From: Campylobacterota bacterium
GTDB lineage: Bacteria > Campylobacterota > Campylobacteria > Campylobacterales > Arcobacteraceae
Length of the DNA: 64,000 nucleotides
Direction: 5' to 3'
Assembly (NCBI GenBank): GCA_003643835.1
Contig: QMKX01000001.1
Location: forward strand, 62,001-126,000
Shown here: positions 16,935-23,561 of the stretch, piece by piece
Layout of the letters: each line of letters starts with the position of its first letter
Numbering within the stretch: position 1 is the stretch's first letter
Notes under the pieces: model-generated
Told to the model about the DNA's origin: nothing
Seen by the model: only the letters and a program-made list of their open reading frames with translations
Databases searched by the model: none
Position numbers and translations under genes: made by a program

Positions 16935-17672
16935 ATGATCATAGTACCAGGAAGACTAAACTCAAGCAGATTTGAAAATAAAATTCTCGTAGATATATTT
17001 GGAGTGCCTATGATCATAGCAACTGCAAATCGTGTCAAAGATATAGACCAAGTAATAATAGCCACAGATAGCCAAGAGGTAGTCAAGCTCGCAAACAGGC
17101 ACGGGTTTAAAGCGGTGTTTACAAGTAGCGCTCACAAAAGTGGCACCGATAGGATAAACGAAGCAGTAGATATGCTGGGTCTTAAAGATCATGAAATAGT
17201 TCTAAATGTGCAAGCAGACGAGCCATTTATAGAGCCTGAAGTAGTCAAAAAAGTTTTACAGAATACAAAAAAGTTTGTAGGCAAAAATGGTGTTTTGCTT
17301 TCAAGTTGTTATAAATCTGTCTCAAGTGAGATAGCCGATGACCCAAACCATGTTAAAGTGGTGCTCGATGAAAATAGCCATGCTATATATTTCAGTCGTT
17401 CAAAAATACCACACCACAAGGACCATTATAGTCATACCGATTATAAAGGACATCTTGGTATATATGGTTTCACTGTAGCATCGCTTAAAACTTTTTGTAG
17501 TTTAAAACATAGTAAGCTGGAACACATAGAAAAGTTAGAACAACTTCGTGTTATTGAAGCTGGATACAAAATATCTATGATAGAAGTAAACTCTCAAAGT
17601 TTTGGCATAGATACAAAAGAGGACTTAAATATGGCTATGAAAATGATAAACGATAAAAAAGGCAACAGATGA
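16935..17672 (+). CDS. kdsB: 3-deoxy-manno-octulosonate cytidylyltransferase
   Basis: KdsB activates Kdo as CMP-Kdo for the LPS inner core. The N-terminal nucleotide-binding PGRLNSSRFENKIL, VIIATDS, SGTDRINEA and NVQADEPFI (metal-binding aspartate) are all present, as is YFSRSKIPH in the middle. 245 residues is normal for the family. It overlaps leuB by 4 bp and has its own promoter in the gap before it. Confidence 0.95.
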   Translation: MIIVPGRLNSSRFENKILVDIFGVPMIIATANRVKDIDQVIIATDSQEVVKLANRHGFKAVFTSSAHKSGTDRINEAVDMLGLKDHEIVLNVQADEPFIEPEVVKKVLQNTKKFVGKNGVLLSSCYKSVSSEIADDPNHVKVVLDENSHAIYFSRSKIPHHKDHYSHTDYKGHLGIYGFTVASLKTFCSLKHSKLEHIEKLEQLRVIEAGYKISMIEVNSQSFGIDTKEDLNMAMKMINDKKGNR

Positions 17673-18736
17673 AACAAAAGTTCAACATATCTATCATCAA
17701 AGGCGATGGTATAGGGGTAGAGATAATAAACGAAGCTATCAAGGTGTTGCAAAAGGTGGGCAGCATATACGATGTGGAGTTTGATTTTAGCCAGTATCTC
17801 ATGGGTGGAGTAGCATATGATACTACAGGTGACCCACTACCACAAGAAACTATAGACGGTGTGCTTCAAAGCGATGCTTGTTTGTTTGGAGCTATTGGTG
17901 GGCAAAAGTGGGATGACCTGCCACGAGAGCTACGACCAGAGAGTGGTTTGCTACGGTTTAGAAAAGCTTTAGAAGTGTTTGCGAACTTACGACCAGCTGT
18001 GGTGTATGATGAGCTTATCGATGCCAGTAGTTTGAAGCCACAAGTCATCAAAGGTGTGGATATAATGGTTGTGCGAGAGCTTATAGGTGGCATATATTTT
18101 GGTGAACCCAAAGGCAAAACTGCTACAAAAGGCTGGAATACCATGGTCTATACCAAGACCGAGATAGAGCGAATATCGCATGTGGCATTTAAGTTAGCTC
18201 AAAAAAGAGACAAAAAGTTGTGTTCGGTGGACAAAGCAAATGTGCTTGATGTGTCTCAACTATGGCGAGATACGGTCACAGAGGTATCAAAACAATATAG
18301 CGATGTGGAGTTGTCGCATATGTATGTGGATAACTGTGCTATGCAACTTGTAGCAAACCCACGACAGTTTGATGTGATACTCACTGGCAATATCTTTGGC
18401 GATATATTGAGCGATGAAGCTAGTATGCTATGCGGTTCTATAGGTTTGCTACCATCAGCTTCCACTGGAGAGAAAACGGCAGTATATGAGCCTATACACG
18501 GCTCTGCACCTGATATAGCTGGACTTGGAGTTGCCAACCCAATTGCCACCATTGCAAGTGCATCTATGATGCTGCGATATAGTTTGGGTTTGCCAAAGTT
18601 AGCCGATAGTATAGATGAGGCTATCAAACAAACTTTAAAAGACGGCAACAGAACCAAAGATATAGGAGCCTTTGATGCCAAATATATCTTAACTACTACA
18701 CAGATGGGCGATACGATAGTGTCAAATATACGATGA
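17669..18736 (+). CDS. leuB: 3-isopropylmalate dehydrogenase
   Basis: LeuB oxidatively decarboxylates 3-isopropylmalate in leucine synthesis using NAD+ and a divalent metal. Motifs include GDGIGVEI, GAIGGQKWDDLPRELRPE, RELIGGIYFGEPKG, the metal-binding aspartates in NIFGDILSDEAS and the cofactor loop EPIHGSAPDIAG. The 355-residue length and ATG start are standard. No other leu genes are in the window. It marks the left border of the mosaic accessory region. Confidence 0.96.
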   Translation: MKQKFNISIIKGDGIGVEIINEAIKVLQKVGSIYDVEFDFSQYLMGGVAYDTTGDPLPQETIDGVLQSDACLFGAIGGQKWDDLPRELRPESGLLRFRKALEVFANLRPAVVYDELIDASSLKPQVIKGVDIMVVRELIGGIYFGEPKGKTATKGWNTMVYTKTEIERISHVAFKLAQKRDKKLCSVDKANVLDVSQLWRDTVTEVSKQYSDVELSHMYVDNCAMQLVANPRQFDVILTGNIFGDILSDEASMLCGSIGLLPSASTGEKTAVYEPIHGSAPDIAGLGVANPIATIASASMMLRYSLGLPKLADSIDEAIKQTLKDGNRTKDIGAFDAKYILTTTQMGDTIVSNIR

Positions 18737-18792
18737 CTTTTGACTATGGATATATAGCATGGGAACTAGGACAGACAAAACATGAGCCCACG

Positions 18793-18834
18793 GGGCGAAC
18801 ACGAGTTAGGGAGCGATGGCGGATCTATTCGCCC
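18793..18834. repeat. GC-rich inverted repeat at accessory-region border
   Basis: GGGCGAA at 18793-18799 pairs with TTCGCCC at 18828-18834. The surrounding 80 bp are clearly richer in G+C than neighbouring DNA, and the encoded extension has no homology with Fic proteins. It looks like a repeat fragment joined to the Fic gene rather than coding sequence. Confidence 0.35.
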
Positions 18835-18860
18835 AAGCGATAGCACGAGTGAGACAACTA

Positions 18861-19513
18861 TGATCAAACCAAATAGAAAACTATATATAGCTATGGCAAA
18901 AAAAGACACGGTGGATTATGTATATAATACATCGGCACTTGAGGGCAATGCTATGATCTACTCAGAAGTTCAAACACTATTGGAGGGTATAACCGTAGGC
19001 GGACATAAACTAAGCGATGAAAATATGATTTTGAATCAAAATAGAAGTATGAAGCTACTTTTTGAGTTGTTGGACAAATATAGCTTTGACGATAACAAAA
19101 ACACAATTTGTATGCTACACAAAGAAGTAGCCAAAGAGGAAGCTCTAACTTGGGGTAAGTTTAGGCAGTCAAATGTCCGTATAGGCGGCACAGAGTTTTT
19201 GCCTCCATCGTATGACAAACTCGATGATATATAGACAACAAATAGACAAACTCTACGAAACATAAAGCACCCCGTAGCAAGAGCATTTCACAACTTTTTG
19301 CTAAATTGTAAAACTTAATACTTTTTTGATGGCAACAAACGAACAGCCAGACTGATGATGAACGGCAGACTATTAGATAGTGGTTATCCTATATTGAATA
19401 TAAAAGCTATCGACAAACTGGAGTTTAACCGTATGATGATAGACTATTATGACACAGATGATATACACAGGGCTACTAAGTGGCTGATGGATTATTATAA
19501 AAATGGACGATAA
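18861..19513 (+). pseudogene. Fic-domain AMPylase-like gene, frameshifted
   Basis: The intact N-terminal part runs to 19234 and has the inhibitory-helix motif TSALEGN and KLSDENMILNQNRSMKLLFELL, as in Fic family proteins. After a stop, the rest is found in shifting frames: YRQQIDKLYET, KHPVARAFHNFLL, then the core FFDGNKRTARLMMNG and a tail ending WLMDYYKNGR at 19513. At least two or three small indels are needed to read through, so the gene is inactive here. Fic proteins modify target proteins with AMP and are often toxins. An upstream ATG at 18782 reads through the GC-rich repeat and is unlikely. Confidence 0.65.
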
Positions 19514-19536
19514 ATATCTTAAGTTTTATGACGATT

Positions 19537-19604
19537 TTATCTGCTTGTGTGAGTAGATATAGGTTGTGTTTTGCTTATATGTATTTGCCTAAATACAACT
19601 TATG
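19537..19604. repeat. duplicated ~70-bp segment, copy A
   Basis: The words TATCTGCTTGTGTGAGT, GATATAGGTTGTGT and CCTAAATACAACTTATGAT occur in the same order here and at 21109-21178. Each copy lies at the 3' end of a minus-strand gene. Confidence 0.6.
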
Positions 19605-19824
19605 ATGGGGCTATAGCTTGTGGTGCCCATGTGGCTTGGTACAGATAGTTTTGTATTTTCGACAACTCATCTAAAATTATATTTTTGGAGTAGTCTTCTT
19701 CTATATGTTTTTTGACTCTTTCTAGTTCCAACTCAATATCAACCTGTTCTGATATTGCATTGTAACTTACGATAAATTCTTTGTTTTGTTTTTGGTTATC
19801 AAAGTATTGTTCTACATTGTTCAT
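19600..19824 (-). CDS. small hypothetical protein
   Basis: A 74-residue, acidic, helical protein (DIELELERVKKHIEEDYSKN). A strong GGAGG site 9 nt before the ATG supports real translation. The last residues run into duplicated segment A, so its C-terminus may be altered. No family is recognised. Size and neighbours suggest part of a toxin-antitoxin or defence gene, by context only. Confidence 0.45.
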   Translation of the reverse strand: MNNVEQYFDNQKQNKEFIVSYNAISEQVDIELELERVKKHIEEDYSKNIILDELSKIQNYLYQATWAPQAIAPS

Positions 19825-19899
19825 TTGTGTATTCCTCCATTATGTTTTTGGCCTACTGGTATGCTGTCTTAATATTTTGGGGTGTTATGACTTTGGTGT

Positions 19900-20112
19900 T
19901 TATTTAACTTGTGCTGTTGATAGTTCTATCAGTTCTTTGTCTTTGTGCAGTAGATTATTGACTATTTGTGTCAAGCCTATTTTTTGTTTTTTTGCCAATT
20001 GTATAAAAAAACTCTCAACCTCTGGTTCGAGATAAACTGGCAGATGAAACTGCGCATCTTGTCGATAAAACTTACCTCTAACACCATTTGAAAAATCGTA
20101 TTGCTCTTTCAT
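19900..20112 (-). CDS. brnA: BrnA-like antitoxin
   Basis: A 70-residue protein, MKEQYDFSNGVRGKFYRQDA then FHLPVYLEPEVESFF and LTQIVNNLLHKDKELIE, matching the ribbon-helix-helix BrnA/CopG antitoxins that pair with BrnT. Its own AGAAAGG site lies upstream of the ATG at 20112. BrnA normally neutralises BrnT and represses the operon. Its toxin partner just upstream is damaged, while this gene looks complete. It is also in frame with the brnT remnant, but the join seems secondary. Confidence 0.72.
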   Translation of the reverse strand: MKEQYDFSNGVRGKFYRQDAQFHLPVYLEPEVESFFIQLAKKQKIGLTQIVNNLLHKDKELIELSTAQVK

Positions 20113-20450
20113 ATTTAACCTTTCTGATATATTGTTTGCTCTTGTTTTCACAGAAACTTTTTTGCAAACAAAAACCGCCTCAGCTAGTTTTGTTGCTCGT
20201 CTTGCACTAATGACCCTGATATTGCAGTCGTCTAGCCCCATCGTGACAAATGTATGCACCACTACAAGTGTTCTTGTGTTTGTGTCTAACCCTATAGTGA
20301 CCCATCTATCTTCTTTTGAGCTATGTTTGTCGTCAAAAATAGAGATGGCATCTGCATCTTTAAATACCGATACAGCATCTTCGAAACTTATTTTATTTTT
20401 AGGATATTTGCTTTTGCTTTGTTTGAATCCCATTGAAAATTATAATTCAC
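20113..20450 (-). pseudogene. brnT: BrnT-like ribonuclease toxin, disrupted
   Basis: A GTG start at 20450 gives the canonical beginning NYNFQWDSNKAKANILK. A one-base loss near 20395 then shifts frame into KISFEDAVSVFKDADAISIF, TRTLVVVHTF and VISARRATK, the BrnT fold and its conserved C-terminus. Immediately after that a 45-bp palindromic element is inserted, which removes the normal stop and joins the frame to brnA. The toxin, an mRNA-cleaving enzyme in this family, is therefore probably inactive. The downstream open frame would otherwise look like a BrnT-BrnA fusion. Confidence 0.65.
20146..20191 (-). repeat. 45-bp palindromic element inside brnT
   Basis: Read on the minus strand, this stretch begins AAAACTAGCTGAGGCGG and ends AAAGTTTCTGTGAAA, matching the copy at 26354 at both ends; only the hairpin loop differs, being one base shorter. 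It adds about 15 codons (LAEAVFVCKKVSVK) to the end of BrnT. Confidence 0.65.
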
Positions 20451-20540
20451 CTACAGCCTTAAAATAAATTTTGTATATTATATCCAAAATATATAAACAC
20501 AACTTTTGATACCACAAAAAGTCAAAATATATCAACATAT

Positions 20541-20721
20541 CTACAGGTTATCTGTGGCAAACTTTCTGGCACTATATATGAGTCCTGCTACAAGTTCTGC
20601 TCCTACAACTACATTGATACCGGGTATAGCAGATGTAATACCAACACAACATGCACCGCTTCTATCTTGCTTGTTTCTCAAGTATGCATTCTCGCAAGCA
20701 AAGAGCTTGGGAACGAGATAA
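20541..20721 (-). pseudogene. 3' remnant paralogous to the membrane protein gene at 21210
   Basis: The last 35 codons (IPGINVVVGAELVAGLIYSA then RKFAT and a stop) are nearly identical to the end of the protein at 21210-21722. Upstream of that the frame reads LVPKLFACENAYLRNKQ, a translation typical of REP-like palindromes (CTCGTTCCCAAGCTC...). The body of the gene is missing. The 3' flanks of both copies share GATACCACAAAAAGTCAAAATATAT, cut short here. Confidence 0.55.
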
Positions 20722-20755
20722 AAATCATTTCAATAGTTTTTTAAGTTTTTTATGA

Positions 20756-20761
20756 TATAAT
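20756..20761 (+). promoter_or_regulatory. -10 box, probably leaderless
   Basis: A TATAAT within TGATATAAT ends 5 nt before the ATG at 20767. There is no Shine-Dalgarno sequence, and the spacing implies transcription from the start codon. Confidence 0.5.
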
Positions 20762-20766
20762 ACAAT

Positions 20767-20997
20767 ATGGCAAAAATAGATAAAGAAAAAGAAGAGATAG
20801 GTTTGTTGAAATTTTGGATTGGTGTTAGTGTCGCTTCTATCATGGGTTTGATTAGTTGGTTTGTAAACAACTTTGAAAAATCAGATGAAATTATACTTAT
20901 CTTCAACATAGTCTCTATTGTGATAGTGGCTATTTTGATCGTTTTTCTCAACAAAACTGTTCTTGATAAAATAAAAAAACTAAAGGATATCAAATGA
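20767..20997 (+). CDS. small two-span membrane protein
   Basis: A 76-residue protein: a charged N-terminus (MAKIDKEKEEIG), two hydrophobic spans (residues 16-35 and 42-60) and a lysine-rich tail. I know small paired membrane proteins of this type scattered in Campylobacterota accessory regions, but no function. It overlaps the next tiny gene as ATGA and seems to be on a leaderless message. Confidence 0.55.
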   Translation: MAKIDKEKEEIGLLKFWIGVSVASIMGLISWFVNNFEKSDEIILIFNIVSIVIVAILIVFLNKTVLDKIKKLKDIK

Positions 20998-21089
20998 CAA
21001 TATTATATATAACCGTGCTTTGTGTATTTGTAGGCACTATAACCTATAGTGTATATGAGACGATACATAGTGTAACTTCTGCCAAATAA
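20994..21089 (+). CDS. 31-residue single-span membrane peptide
   Basis: The ATG overlaps the stop of the preceding gene (ATGA). The product, MTILYITVLCVFVGTITYSV then YETIHSVTSAK, is one hydrophobic helix with a short polar tail. The overlap with another small membrane protein argues for a co-translated pair. No family is recognised. Confidence 0.45.
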   Translation: MTILYITVLCVFVGTITYSVYETIHSVTSAK

Positions 21090-21108
21090 CAACAAAAAAG
21101 TTTGACAT

Positions 21109-21178
21109 TGTATCTGCTTGTGTGAGTTGATATAGGTTGTGTCGTGTCTATAAATATTAACCTAAATACAACTTATGA
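21109..21178. repeat. duplicated ~70-bp segment, copy B
   Basis: The counterpart of 19537-19604. It is followed directly by the 3' end of the 21210 gene, whose flank is repeated at 20505. Confidence 0.6.
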
Positions 21179-21209
21179 TACCACAAAAAGTCAAAATATA
21201 TTCATATAT

Positions 21210-21722
21210 CTACAGACTATTTGTGGCAAACTTTCTGGCACTATATATGAGTCCTGCTACGAGTCCAGCTCCTACTATGACATTGATACCGGGTATAGCT
21301 AGAAGCATCGTCAATACACCTATCTTGATACTCTTTTCACCTACTGCTATACCTACGAGCAGTTTGAACTTGCTATAAGATATCTCTCCTGCCTTGTATC
21401 GTCTGTATATCTCTTGGACTATGATAGCCACAGAGGCTATAGCAATCACTGGAAAATATGTAGATAGAGAGTTGGCTTGGTCGCTTTTTATTAGCTCATC
21501 TACAAAATCCTCCACTCTCATAGTAACATCGGCATTTTCTATACCTGAGCTATCTAGTCCCATCTTGGTAGCTAACTCATCTGTGACTAGTATCTCACCG
21601 TCTGGGTGGTTTTCTATCCAGTCATCTACATAGGACTTGTCGTCTGTGGCTTTGAGCTGTGAGTCCCAATACTCCCCTGTAGCATAGGGCAAGAGTTTAA
21701 AATCACTGCAAACTAGAGACAA
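21210..21722 (-). CDS. hypothetical membrane-associated protein
   Basis: 170 residues with an acidic soluble N-terminal half (DDWIENHPDGEILVTDELA) and two or three C-terminal hydrophobic helices (TYFPVIAIASVAIIV and a glycine-rich stretch at 138-160). The TTG start at 21722 is uncertain: the frame stays open upstream to 21763 through LVPVVLRQSKIFG, which includes a hairpin and a CTCGTTCCC word. The C-terminus is duplicated in the remnant at 20541. The family is unknown; paralogous decay suggests a mobile or addiction role. Confidence 0.45.
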   Translation of the reverse strand: MSLVCSDFKLLPYATGEYWDSQLKATDDKSYVDDWIENHPDGEILVTDELATKMGLDSSGIENADVTMRVEDFVDELIKSDQANSLSTYFPVIAIASVAIIVQEIYRRYKAGEISYSKFKLLVGIAVGEKSIKIGVLTMLLAIPGINVIVGAGLVAGLIYSARKFATNSL

Positions 21723-21744
21723 TCCAAATATCTTAGATTGTCTC
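21716..21744. repeat. inverted repeat, 9-bp stem
   Basis: GAGACAATC (21716-21724) pairs with GATTGTCTC (21736-21744) across an 11-base loop. It lies at the 5' edge of the hypothetical gene and next to CTCGTTCCC, a word also found beside the remnant at 20541. Confidence 0.5.
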
Positions 21745-21782
21745 AGGACGACGGGAACGAGTTAAAATAAATTATTTATTGA

Positions 21783-21788
21783 TATAAT
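21783..21788 (+). promoter_or_regulatory. -10 box of the type III R-M operon
   Basis: TGATATAAT lies 28 nt before the mod ATG, with AAAAAGG between them as a ribosome site. Confidence 0.5.
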
Positions 21789-21815
21789 GTTTCAAAATAT
21801 TCAAAAAGGTAAAAA

Positions 21816-23561
21816 ATGCCATACATAGACTGGATGGGGAAAGATGATGTTAAAGACCATCATAAAAATATCGAATATAAAACTATAGAGTGTAAAGAAA
21901 GCATAGGCGATATAGATAGCCAAAATATGATTATCAAAGGGGATAATCTTTTGGCTTTGAAGTCATTGTTGCCTTATTATGCTAGTAGTGTAAAGATGAT
22001 ATACATAGACCCACCATATAATACTGGTAATACTTCATGGGTATATAACGACAATATGGATAGTCCTCTTATCAAAAAATGGCTAAACGATACAGTAAAT
22101 GCAGATGATTTGAGCAGAAGTGACAAATGGCTTTGTATGATGTGGCCTCGACTTAAACTTTTGAGAGAATTACTAAAAGATGATGGAGTTATTTTTATAA
22201 GTATTGATGATGCAGAGGTTACTCATCTTAGAATGATTTGTGATGAAATATTTGGTAGAAATAATTTTATTACTTCAGTTTGTTGGCAAGGATTAGATAC
22301 GATAAAAAATGATGCAAAATATTTTTCAAATAATCATGAATATGTCTTAGTTTATGCAAAAAATAAAGTAAATGCAAAAATAAAAGGACAAAAAAGAACA
22401 AACGAGCATAATAAAGTTTATAAAAATCATGATAATGATCCAAAAGGAAACTATTTGCTTACTCCACTGAATGCTAAAAGTGGAACAGAAAATGGCATCT
22501 ATACATACACATTTAAAAACAATACAACATGGACATCTCCAAAAGGCACTTATCCAAGGTTTTCAAAATCAAAACTAAAAGAATTAGAATATAATAATAT
22601 GATTTATTTTGGTAAAAAAGAAAATACAATACCACAAAAAAAGACCTACCTGTGCGATATGGATGAATATATTAAACTAACAACTTTTTGGAGTTACAAA
22701 TTTGCTGGAAGTACCAGACAGTCAAATGGACAATTATCTGATATTTTGTCAAAGGGTATTTTTCAAAATCCAAAACCAAAAAAACTACTTGAAATCATAA
22801 TAAATTCTATAACATCAAAAAATGATATTATCTTAGATTCATTTGCAGGAAGTGGAACGACAGCACATGCAGTATTGGAACAAAATAAAGAAGATGGTGG
22901 AAGCCGTAAGTTTATTTTAATTGAGACTTTAGACTATGCGAAAGATATCACGGCTGAGAGAGTAAAAAGAGTTATAAAAGGTTATGATTTTATAGGAAAA
23001 GATAAAACAACTTTATATGAAAAAAAGCTTACGACCTCACAAGTTTTAAAGCCTGAAACTATGGATAAAATTTCTTATGAAGTAAATAAAACAGTTGAAT
23101 ATGAAAAGCAAAACTATACAAAGATAGAAAAGACTTTTAAAGAAAACACTATAAAAGTAACAGGTATCAAAGATATTAAAACTTTTAAAGATGGTATAGG
23201 TGGAGGGTTTAAATATTGTGAGCTCAGTCATAATATTTTTGATGAGTTCGGAGAACTAAACTCAAAGTTAACATTTGACCAAATTGCAAAACATATCTAT
23301 TTTGTAGAGTTTAAAAAACCTGTGAACAAAAAAACCATAAATGCACCATTTGTAGGAACATATAAAAATCAGCATATATATTTTTATGAAAAGAAGTTTT
23401 TAAATAAAGATTTAAAAGACCTCTTAATCAAACATAGAAAAACTAAAAAAGAGTATAAACAACTTATAATTTATACAGCCAAATCAACAGTATCAAACGA
23501 TACATTAAAAGAAAAAAATATAATCATAAGATATATCCCTTATGATATAAAGGATAATTAG
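21816..23561 (+). CDS. mod: type III restriction-modification system methyltransferase (Mod)
   Basis: A 581-residue beta-class adenine N6 methyltransferase that gives both sequence recognition and protection in type III systems. Catalytic motif IV reads DPPYNTGN at about residues 65-72, and the SAM motif DSFAGSGTTAHAVLEQN lies near residue 342, the order expected of the beta class. The region between them carries the target recognition domain. I see no long homopolymer or tandem repeat of the kind that makes other mod genes phase-variable. It is followed with a 1-bp overlap by res. Confidence 0.92.
   Translation: MPYIDWMGKDDVKDHHKNIEYKTIECKESIGDIDSQNMIIKGDNLLALKSLLPYYASSVKMIYIDPPYNTGNTSWVYNDNMDSPLIKKWLNDTVNADDLSRSDKWLCMMWPRLKLLRELLKDDGVIFISIDDAEVTHLRMICDEIFGRNNFITSVCWQGLDTIKNDAKYFSNNHEYVLVYAKNKVNAKIKGQKRTNEHNKVYKNHDNDPKGNYLLTPLNAKSGTENGIYTYTFKNNTTWTSPKGTYPRFSKSKLKELEYNNMIYFGKKENTIPQKKTYLCDMDEYIKLTTFWSYKFAGSTRQSNGQLSDILSKGIFQNPKPKKLLEIIINSITSKNDIILDSFAGSGTTAHAVLEQNKEDGGSRKFILIETLDYAKDITAERVKRVIKGYDFIGKDKTTLYEKKLTTSQVLKPETMDKISYEVNKTVEYEKQNYTKIEKTFKENTIKVTGIKDIKTFKDGIGGGFKYCELSHNIFDEFGELNSKLTFDQIAKHIYFVEFKKPVNKKTINAPFVGTYKNQHIYFYEKKFLNKDLKDLLIKHRKTKKEYKQLIIYTAKSTVSNDTLKEKNIIIRYIPYDIKDN

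Noticed and set aside
19900-20433. A single 177-codon frame suggesting a natural BrnT-BrnA fusion protein
   Set aside because: brnA has its own start and ribosome site, the joining segment is a copy of the dispersed palindromic element, and the true BrnT N-terminus is in another frame.
20767-21089. The two tiny membrane proteins as a holin-like toxin pair
   Set aside because: No motif or context beyond size and membrane helices supports a toxin role, so it is left as unknown.
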